Assembly: GCF_001854325.1 (NCBI RefSeq)
Contig: NZ_CP017754.1
Coordinates: forward strand, 2,604,001 to 2,668,000
Direction: 5' to 3'
DNA from: Cupriavidus malaysiensis
GTDB taxonomy: Bacteria; Pseudomonadota; Gammaproteobacteria; Burkholderiales; Burkholderiaceae
Length of the DNA: 64,000 nt
The notes below the pieces were generated by a model. The model made no database searches and was not told the DNA's origin. It was given only the letters and a program-made list of their open reading frames with translations. The position numbers were made by a program, and so were the translations under genes. This document shows positions 58,091 through 64,000 of the stretch, one piece after another (position 1 is the stretch's first letter; each line of letters opens with the position of its first letter).

Positions 58091-60088
58091 TTACCCTGAT
58101 TGCCGCCCACCGGCTTCCAGGTGTCCGTGACGCAGTGCCCGGAGCAGCAGCCGCGCCGGATCCAGCGCGTCCGCCAGGTCGCTTTCCAGCGGCAAGGGCT
58201 CGCCCTCGATCTGGCTGGCCAGCAATTCGGCCCCCAGGGCGGCCCAGGTCAGCCCGCGCGAAGCGTAGGCCAGCGCCGCGTACAGCCCCGGCAGGCGGGG
58301 CAGATCGCGCAGGTGTGCGCCGCGCAGGGCCTGCGCGTGCCGCGCCGCCTCAGCCTCGTCGGCCACTGCGCCGACAAAAGGCAGGCGATTGTGCGACACC
58401 GTGCGCACGCCGACGTAGCCGCGCAAGCTGGCCGGATCCAGCGCGCGCGCGGCATCGGCCGTGGCCGGCAACAGCGCCGCCAGCCGCGCCAGGTTGGCCG
58501 CGTGGATTTCCGGCCGTTCGAAGCGCGGCCCGGCATCGTCTTCATAGCTCGAACCGACGCGCGCGCAAGCGTCCGCCCCCTGCGGCAGCAGGTAGCCGGC
58601 GCCGGTGACCACGCAGTCCGGCCAGCGCCCCAGCGCGGCCACCGCCTCGGGTGGCAAGGTGGTCAACTGGCCACGCACCCGGCGCAAGGGCAGGAATTGC
58701 AGCGGCAGCAAGCGCTCCGCCTGGTGCGCATTGGCCATGACCAGCACCGGCGCCTCGGCCAGCACTTCGCCGGCGGTGCCGGTCGCCTGCCAGCCGTGCG
58801 CTGTGCGGGCCAGCGCGGCCACGGTGCAGCCGAAGCGGGCCTGCACCGCCGCGCCGGCCCGTGCCAGCTGGGCGCGGCAGATGTCCGGCGGCGGCGCCCA
58901 GCCGCCCTGGCCGAACCACAGGCCGCCGCGCGCAACGGCCGCGCCGTGGCTGGCGGCCGCCTCCTCCGGCGCCATCCAGCGCACGTATTCGGGCGGGAAA
59001 CCCAGCGCCTGCAGCGCGCCGTGCAGCATGGCCGCCTCGGCTTCGTCCGCCCCGGTCTGCAGCACACCGCAGGCGTGCCAGCCGACCGGGTAACCGGCCT
59101 CGGCCAGCGCCTGCCAGGCCCGCAGGGCATACAGGTTGCCCGCCCGCGACAGACGCGAAAGCAGGCTGTCATCGGCGGACAGGTGCGCATGCATAGCCGC
59201 GGCGTGATGCGCCGAGGTCTCCTGTGCCGGCCCGGGATGGGCATCGAACAAGGAGATGCGCCAGCCGCGCGACGCCAGGCGCTCGCTCACTGCGCAACCG
59301 GCCAGCCCGGCGCCGATCACGATGGCATGGCGCTCCGGCCATTGCGCCGGCATGACCGGCGGCCGTCGGCGGTTGCGCCATTCGGTGCGCATGCTGGCAA
59401 CCGTCATGTCGCGCTTGCCGGCGAAACCCGGCGCCTTGGCCACGTCGAACCCCGCCGCCTGCAGGCCGCGCCGGACGAAACCCGCCGCGGTGTAGGTGGC
59501 CAGCGTGGCGCCGGGCCGCGCCAGGCGGCCCAGTCCCTTCATCACTTCCGGGGCCCACATGTCGGCGTTGCGCGCCGGCGAGAAACCATCGAGATAGAAG
59601 GCGTCGGCGCCCAATGCGAGCTTCGGCAACAAGGTTTCCACGTCGCCCAGCGCCAGTGTCAGCACCACCGCGCCGTCCTCGAACGCGAGCCGGTGCAGGC
59701 CCGGCAGCGCCAGCGGCCAGGCAGCCTGCAACTGCACCGCCAGCGGCTGCAGCGCCGCCTCCAGGCCGGCATGCAACTCGCGCAGGCCAGCCTGCGTGAA
59801 CGGATGCTTCTCGATGGAGACGAAATGCAGGCGTGCACAGCGCGCCGGATCGTCGCGCCAGGCCTGCCAGGTAGCAAGGAAGTTGAGGCCCTGCCCGAAG
59901 CCGGTCTCGACGATCACGAACTGCTCGCGCGCCCCCCAGGCCTGCGGCAGCCGGTTGCCGCCGAGAAAGACATGGCGCGCCTGCGCCAGGCCGCCCTGGC
60001 TGCTGTGATAGACGTCCGCGTAGCGTGGGGAATATGGCGTGCCGTCAGGCGAAAGGATGGGTTCGGCAGGTTCGAGTGCTCGTGGCAT
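58091..60088 (-). CDS. mnmC: Bifunctional tRNA wobble-uridine modification enzyme MnmC
   Basis: A 665-residue fusion that completes the mnm5(s2)U34 modification in tRNA. The N-terminal methyltransferase part (about 1-230) has [21 protein letters not shown] and [19 protein letters not shown]. The C-terminal FAD-dependent oxidoreductase part starts with the dinucleotide fold [22 protein letters not shown] and ends with [18 protein letters not shown]. Both halves look complete. It is divergent from rlmJ, another nucleic-acid modification gene, with 193 bp between them. Confidence 0.94.
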   Translation of the reverse strand: MPRALEPAEPILSPDGTPYSPRYADVYHSSQGGLAQARHVFLGGNRLPQAWGAREQFVIVETGFGQGLNFLATWQAWRDDPARCARLHFVSIEKHPFTQAGLRELHAGLEAALQPLAVQLQAAWPLALPGLHRLAFEDGAVVLTLALGDVETLLPKLALGADAFYLDGFSPARNADMWAPEVMKGLGRLARPGATLATYTAAGFVRRGLQAAGFDVAKAPGFAGKRDMTVASMRTEWRNRRRPPVMPAQWPERHAIVIGAGLAGCAVSERLASRGWRISLFDAHPGPAQETSAHHAAAMHAHLSADDSLLSRLSRAGNLYALRAWQALAEAGYPVGWHACGVLQTGADEAEAAMLHGALQALGFPPEYVRWMAPEEAAASHGAAVARGGLWFGQGGWAPPPDICRAQLARAGAAVQARFGCTVAALARTAHGWQATGTAGEVLAEAPVLVMANAHQAERLLPLQFLPLRRVRGQLTTLPPEAVAALGRWPDCVVTGAGYLLPQGADACARVGSSYEDDAGPRFERPEIHAANLARLAALLPATADAARALDPASLRGYVGVRTVSHNRLPFVGAVADEAEAARHAQALRGAHLRDLPRLPGLYAALAYASRGLTWAALGAELLASQIEGEPLPLESDLADALDPARLLLRALRHGHLEAGGRQSG

Positions 60089-60281
60089 GGAGCGCGGGGA
60101 CAGGGTCCGGCCTGGGGCCGGTGGTGCACGGAAGGAGCGTAAGGACTACGAAGCGGGACAGCGCAAGGTGGACCCGAGGTGGGCCCGAGGCGGACTTCGG
60201 GCATACCTGGGGCGGGCCGGATGGTAGCATAGCGCCCTTCCCAGGCATTTCACCGCGCCGGCCGTGCAGGCGCCCCACCCC

Positions 60282-61139
60282 ATGCTCAGCTATCGACACG
60301 CCTTCCACGCCGGCAATCATGCCGACGTCCTCAAGCACGCCACCGTGGTGCAGTTGCTCGACCACCTGACGCAAAAGGACAAGGCGTTCTGGTACATCGA
60401 CACCCATGCCGGCGCCGGGCTCTACGCACTCGACCACGCCTACGCCCAGAAGCGGGCCGAGTACGCCACCGGCATCGCCCCCATCTGGGAAGCCGCCGCC
60501 GGCGGTACCGCCTTGCCCGCCCTGCTGGACGACTACCTCGAACAGGTGCGCGCGCTGAACCCGGACGGCACGCTGCGCCACTACCCCGGTTCGCCGTGGC
60601 TGGCCTGGCAGATGCTGCGCGAGCAGGACCGCCTGCGCCTGTTCGAACTGCACAGCACCGAGATCCAGGTCCTGCGCGACAATTTCCGCGGCGCCGGGCG
60701 CCGGGTCATGCTCTACGACGGTGACGGCTTCGGCGGCATCAAGGCCATCCTGCCGCCGCCGCCGCGCCGCGCGCTGGTGCTGATCGACCCCTCCTACGAG
60801 GACAAGCAGGATTACGCCCGCACCGTCCAGACCCTCAAGGACGGCATCGAGCGCTTCGCCACCGGGGTCTATGCCATCTGGTACCCGCAGGTGCAGCGCC
60901 GCGAATCGCTGCAACTGCCCGTCCAGCTCAAGCAGTTGCCGCTCAAGAGCTGGCTGCACGTCACGCTGACGGTCAAGCACCCGGTCGAGGGCGGCCTCGG
61001 GCTGCACGGCAGCGGTATGTTCATCGTCAATCCGCCATGGCGCCTCGAAGCCACGCTGCGCGAGGCGATGCCGATGCTGTCCGGCCTGCTCGCGCAGGAC
61101 GACGGCGCCGGCTTCCTGATCGAATCGCACGAAGCCTGA
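60282..61139 (+). CDS. rlmJ: 23S rRNA (adenine-2030-N6)-methyltransferase RlmJ
   Basis: A 285-residue SAM-dependent enzyme that methylates N6 of A2030 in 23S rRNA. It opens MLSYRHAFHAGNHADVLKHATV, the RlmJ signature, with the SAM-binding segment YIDTHAGAGLYALD. The catalytic motif reads LIDPSYEDKQDY. E. coli has DPPYE, so the second Pro is Ser here. The C-terminal GSGMFIVNPPWRLE is conserved. ATG at 60282 fits the family. An ATG 18 bases earlier would add a short non-conserved leader. Confidence 0.93.
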   Translation: MLSYRHAFHAGNHADVLKHATVVQLLDHLTQKDKAFWYIDTHAGAGLYALDHAYAQKRAEYATGIAPIWEAAAGGTALPALLDDYLEQVRALNPDGTLRHYPGSPWLAWQMLREQDRLRLFELHSTEIQVLRDNFRGAGRRVMLYDGDGFGGIKAILPPPPRRALVLIDPSYEDKQDYARTVQTLKDGIERFATGVYAIWYPQVQRRESLQLPVQLKQLPLKSWLHVTLTVKHPVEGGLGLHGSGMFIVNPPWRLEATLREAMPMLSGLLAQDDGAGFLIESHEA

Positions 61140-61237
61140 GCCCGGCCGGCGGGGGCACAGCGCAGGCGCGGCCCTCGCTCAGCTCCCTCCGCGCGCCGCC
61201 AGGCGCCGACGGAGCAGCGCCGGCACGCGCCCGGCCC

Positions 61238-61603
61238 TCAGGCCCGCCTTTCGGCCGGCCACATGCGCGCCACGGCCAGTCCGGCGCCGAATCCCAGCGC
61301 CAGTCCCACGGCATCGGCCAGCAAGTCTAGCCACTCAGCCGAGCGGTAGCCGGTGAAGGATTGCAGGATCTCGATCAGCCCCCCGAACGCGAGCAGGCCA
61401 AGCCAGACCCGGCCCGGCCATGCCGGGTACGCGCGCCATCCTGTCAGCATCAACACCGCGAAGCCCAGCATATGGTTGGATTTGTCCCAGCCGGTAGTGG
61501 GCACATACGGCTCGGGCGGGATCAGCGAAAGGACCAGCACGGCCAGCACGCAGGGCCAGAAGAGGCAGCGCCAGAGACGCGGCGCGCGCGGGGACAGCGG
61601 CAT
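61238..61603 (-). CDS. VanZ family membrane protein
   Basis: A 121-residue protein with four hydrophobic helices. The VanZ-like pattern is visible: WPCVLAVLVLSLIPPEPYV, then DKSNHMLGFAVLMLTGWRAY with the conserved D-K-x-x-H element, and FGGLIEILQSFTGYRSAEWLDLLADAVGLALG with the E...R..E..D signature. The function of small VanZ proteins is not established, although VanZ itself gives low-level teicoplanin resistance. GGAG eight bases before the ATG at 61603 supports this start. The divergent LexA-controlled genes begin about 240 bp away. Confidence 0.85.
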   Translation of the reverse strand: MPLSPRAPRLWRCLFWPCVLAVLVLSLIPPEPYVPTTGWDKSNHMLGFAVLMLTGWRAYPAWPGRVWLGLLAFGGLIEILQSFTGYRSAEWLDLLADAVGLALGFGAGLAVARMWPAERRA

Positions 61604-61752
61604 GGGTCGAACTCCGGAGGAAGGCGCGGACGGACGCCGATTGTAGCGACAACACCACCGCAGGGATGCCGCTGGCCGGCCCATCCCCTCCTCGGCGGGA
61701 CACCGACATCCTTTCCGGCAGCAGGACTTCCCTGCCGCATGCGCGCCAGCTA

Positions 61753-61772
61753 TACTGTATATTCATACAGTA
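61753..61772. promoter_or_regulatory. LexA (SOS) box
   Basis: TACTGTATATTCATACAGTA has CTGT-N8-ACAG with symmetric TA flanks and differs from the E. coli LexA consensus only in the centre. It is 68 bp upstream of the small zinc-ribbon gene at 61840 and about 150 bp from the divergent VanZ gene. Strong repression by LexA and induction by DNA damage are expected. Confidence 0.85.
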
Positions 61773-61839
61773 TTCATCGCCTTCGACGATCCGTCGCCTG
61801 ACCTGCCCTGGCCCGCCGCCAGCCCCGCCGAGGAACGCC

Positions 61840-62103
61840 ATGCGCCCAGAACCTGCCAACTGCTCGCTCTGCAAGTCCGCCGCCGAACGCATGCGCAAAC
61901 GCGGGCCGGCCGGCTTTGTCTACACCTGCCCGGCTTGCGGCAGCTTCGAAATGGGTAATGCGGCGCTGCGCCAGGCGGCCAGCCTCGGCGGCGCACTCCA
62001 GGCCGACCTGCGCCGCTTGCGCCAGTACGGCTATCGGCCGCGGATCGACTTCAACAGCCGGGACGGCATGCGCATCAGCCCGGCCGACACCTCACGGAAC
62101 TGA
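61840..62103 (+). CDS. Small putative zinc-ribbon protein under LexA control
   Basis: An 87-residue protein I do not recognise. It has two Cys pairs, CSLC (residue 8 on) and CPAC (about 30), spaced like a zinc ribbon, and then a basic helical tail, LRRLRQYGYRPRIDFNSRDG. GAGGAA lies upstream of the ATG at 61840. A near-consensus LexA box is 68 bp upstream, so it is probably induced by DNA damage. The next small gene starts two bases after its stop, so the two are coupled. A nucleic-acid or protein-contact role is plausible but unproven. Confidence 0.65.
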   Translation: MRPEPANCSLCKSAAERMRKRGPAGFVYTCPACGSFEMGNAALRQAASLGGALQADLRRLRQYGYRPRIDFNSRDGMRISPADTSRN

Positions 62104-62105
62104 AC

Positions 62106-62366
62106 ATGGTGCAATTCGCGGTCGATGCCATCTCGCTGGAATCCGATCCGATCGGCGGCCACGCCGAGTCGCTCCGCCTGCCCTGCGCGGCGGTCTGCGT
62201 GACAGGGGGCGTGCTGCTGGTGAACGGGCTGCACACCAGCCTCCTTGCGCAACTGCCATGGCCCCCCGACTACCTGTCCTTCGAGGCCGGCGGCGAACGT
62301 CATCGCTTTCCGGTTGCGCGGCCCGCGATCACCGGCCCCAGGGCCGCGCGCTTTCCCATTCTTTGA
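62106..62366 (+). CDS. Hypothetical protein coupled to the LexA-controlled gene
   Basis: An 86-residue protein of unknown family. The ATG lies two bases after the stop of the previous gene (TGAACATGG). Codon use is normal for the genome. The sequence LRLPCAAVCVTGGVLLVNGLHTSLLAQLPWPPDYLSFEAGGERHRFPVARP looks like a small globular beta-rich domain without membrane helices or known motifs. By position it belongs to the same SOS unit as the zinc-ribbon gene. A 19-bp hairpin (62412-62430) without T-tract follows. Confidence 0.5.
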   Translation: MVQFAVDAISLESDPIGGHAESLRLPCAAVCVTGGVLLVNGLHTSLLAQLPWPPDYLSFEAGGERHRFPVARPAITGPRAARFPIL

Positions 62367-62411
62367 GTCCGAAACCAACCCCCGGTCCTCGCCAGGCCCC
62401 CTCCTTCTGAG

Positions 62412-62430
62412 TCGGCCAAGGGGTGGCCGA
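62412..62430. other. Hairpin downstream of the small LexA-controlled genes
   Basis: TCGGCCA and TGGCCGA pair perfectly around AGGGG. There is no T-tract, so it is at most a weak terminator. It lies between the two small genes and the DUF457 gene and bears on whether the LexA box also controls the latter. Confidence 0.4.
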
Positions 62431-62653
62431 ACACATCGCATGCCTGGTCACCCTCGAACGCTTGCAGCCAGCCAACGCCGTCTGCCACGGCCACCCGCGC
62501 GGCGAGCCGGCATCCGCGGCGCAACCAGCCTGGCGGACGGGGGCGCTGCTTCCCCCGCTGCTTCCCCTGCTGCGCGCCCCCTGCTACTTCCCATTTCCGC
62601 GCGGGCCGGCGACCATCGCGCCCCCTCTTTCCATTGACCTGCACCGCAACAAC

Positions 62654-63181
62654 ATGGCCTCGAACAAAGCCCACCACGCGACCGGATGGGCTGCAGGCCT
62701 GATCGCCGCAGCGCTGGTCGCTCATGCTGGCACGGCCGGCCCCCAGGGACTCCGGGCCGGCCTGGCGCTGTTCGGCGCGATCGCCGGCGGCACGGCTCCG
62801 GATTGGCTCGAGGTGGCCTGGTGGTCGCGTTCGCGCCGGCTGTGGATCACGCATCGGACCCTGACTCACTGGGGCATCGGCTGGGCCGCTGCGTGCGCCT
62901 GGGCCTACCATTCGCTGGCCGCACATCCCGTCGCCGCACTGGGCTTCGGCTTCGCCTGCGGTGGACTGATGCACCTGCTGGCCGACTGGCCGAATCCCCG
63001 TGGCGTACCCTGGATCTACGGCAGGCACTCGCTCAAGCTCTGGAACAGCGGCCGCTGCGACCTGATCGTTATTGCAGCTGCATGGCTGGCCGCCGCCGCG
63101 GTCGCCGACCACGTCTGGTTCCACGGTATCCATAGCCGCTGGCTTGTCGACGTGGTACGCGCCGGGCGCCCGATTTCCTGA
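62654..63181 (+). CDS. DUF457/YdjM-like inner-membrane metal-dependent hydrolase
   Basis: A 175-residue membrane protein of the group that includes E. coli YdjM. It starts MASNKAHHATGWAAGLIAAALVAH, with the family's N-terminal His motif. It continues LFGAIAGGTAPDWLEV (conserved P-D), ITHRTLTHWGIGWAAACAWAY (H-R-x-x-T-H motif) and GGLMHLLADWPNPRGVPWIYGR (H-x-L-x-D motif). Four hydrophobic segments are visible. E. coli ydjM is itself LexA-controlled, which makes the LexA box 0.9 kb upstream suggestive. The ATG at 62654 has a weak ribosome site but begins the conserved motif. Longer starts are Pro-rich and unconserved. Confidence 0.82.
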   Translation: MASNKAHHATGWAAGLIAAALVAHAGTAGPQGLRAGLALFGAIAGGTAPDWLEVAWWSRSRRLWITHRTLTHWGIGWAAACAWAYHSLAAHPVAALGFGFACGGLMHLLADWPNPRGVPWIYGRHSLKLWNSGRCDLIVIAAAWLAAAAVADHVWFHGIHSRWLVDVVRAGRPIS

Positions 63182-63947
63182 GCAGGCAACGCGCACCTTG
63201 CGGCGGCATGCGCAGGCGTCTGCCGGCATCCATGCCCAGAGCACGACGACGCCCCCCCTCCCGAGGATACCGGGCGCATGACTCACGACACGATTCGGGT
63301 ATCCGGGCCTCGCTAAGGGGCAGCTGAGGGGCAGCTGAGGGGCAGCTAAGGGGCAGCTGAGGGGGCAACCAAGGGGCCCCTGCTCCCGACCCGGATCTCC
63401 CCCGAGAACCAGGTTCCTGACCCTTCCCCGGGTTATGGCAGCCCTGGCAAAAATCCCTCTGCGCAAACCCCGGCACCGTATGTGCCGCCATATTGTCTGC
63501 CCATCCCGCACACATGCCGATCGAATATCGAAAGAGAAGCCATTTATTTCCCAGCCATCCTTTCAGGATAAAAACCCCACCAACGAAGGGCATTACTACG
63601 CCGCTCACGGGATTCCCACAGCCCCGCCCGTGACAAGGCAGCACAGCCGGACCAACAAGGACTAAAATCGCCGTTTTCCAGTTGCCATTGCCCTCGGTCC
63701 GATGCGTTGGCTTGTCGACGCCGGCGTTCCCGCCAGTCAGGTCATTTCGCGCACAGGATTGGTACGCCGCGGGGAAATGGATTATCCAGGCCGCACGTCG
63801 CGGAGACATGCACACGATCGGGCGCTCACGCTGTTCGGCAAAATATACTCCCGCCGGAAAGACGGCGCCGGCCCCAATGGGTAATGCGCAGCGGATGGCA
63901 TCGAAATCAGAACAAGCAACGGAAGCTGAAACAGCGAGGGAAGCACA
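63182..63947. other. Gene-poor stretch before the right edge
   Basis: A 766-bp region with no convincing gene. Short frames on either strand have poor codon use and no ribosome sites. It contains the 11-bp tandem repeat at 63312-63367 and becomes AT-richer from about 63480, probably holding the promoter of the gene that begins at 63948. Confidence 0.5.
63312..63367. repeat. 11-bp tandem repeat
   Basis: The unit GCTRAGGGGCA occurs four times exactly in length, with a fifth copy one base longer. R alternates A, G, G, A, G. It lies in the gene-poor stretch after the DUF457 gene. Confidence 0.85.
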
Positions 63948-64000
63948 ATGCATGTGAAGTACCTGATGATTACCATCGCCGCCGCGACTGTGACGGCCTG
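63948..64000 (+). CDS. N-terminus of an exported protein, cut by window edge
   Basis: Seventeen codons are visible, MHVKYLMITIAAATVTA, which read as the start of a signal peptide (Lys then a hydrophobic run). GAGGGAAG five bases before the ATG is a good ribosome site. The identity of the protein cannot be judged. Confidence 0.55.
   Translation, partial: MHVKYLMITIAAATVTA

Overview
The window is about 64 kb of very GC-rich chromosomal DNA from a beta-proteobacterium of the Burkholderiaceae. Cupriavidus or a close Ralstonia relative is the best guess. This rests on codon use, on the tig-clpP-clpX-lon order, on the liv transporter sitting beside an acyl-CoA ligase, and on the purL / pgi / tesA-ybbA neighbourhoods. 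It is a core chromosomal backbone with one clear accessory block at about 18-35 kb. There is no insertion sequence, prophage or CRISPR array.

Layout. 0-3 kb: nicotinamidase (cut by the window edge) and a FadB-type beta-oxidation enzyme. 3-6.1 kb: a lysine permease (lysP) and a secreted esterase-like protein, followed by REP-like palindromes. 6.4-13.3 kb, minus strand: acyl-CoA ligase, binding protein, livH, livM, livG and livF. livG carries an in-frame amber codon, and LivF has Arg in place of the Walker A Lys. 13.7-17.7 kb: selO, msrB, yciB, bolA and a parvulin.

18-33.8 kb: the most interesting block. It holds an EAL phosphodiesterase, a BvgS-like hybrid kinase, a LuxR-type response regulator, a second RcsC-like hybrid kinase and a five-gene chaperone-usher fimbrial operon ending in two paralogous adhesin-like genes. 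The gene set resembles the pvrRS-rcsCB-cupD and rocSAR-cupC loci of Pseudomonas aeruginosa. Motifs resembling the enterobacterial RcsB box lie before the fimbrial pilin gene, the response regulator and the EAL gene, which suggests a self-contained regulon. 34-35.9 kb: small unknown genes and an orphan higA antitoxin beside a decayed higB.

36-48 kb: purL, a winged-helix regulator, amidase, NAD(P)HX repair enzyme, EamA exporter, pgi, and the head-to-head ybbA/tesA pair whose start codons overlap. 48.6-57.9 kb: ppiD, a decayed SMR transporter, a Val-Ala-Asp tRNA operon and the lon, clpX, clpP, tig proteostasis cluster, most units closed by clear terminators. 58-61.6 kb: mnmC, rlmJ and a VanZ protein. 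61.7-63.2 kb: a near-consensus LexA box heads two small unknown genes (the first with a putative zinc ribbon) and a DUF457/YdjM-like membrane protein, a likely SOS unit. The last 0.8 kb has an 11-bp tandem repeat and the first codons of an exported protein.

All functional calls come from reading the sequence and recalled family knowledge. No database search was run.
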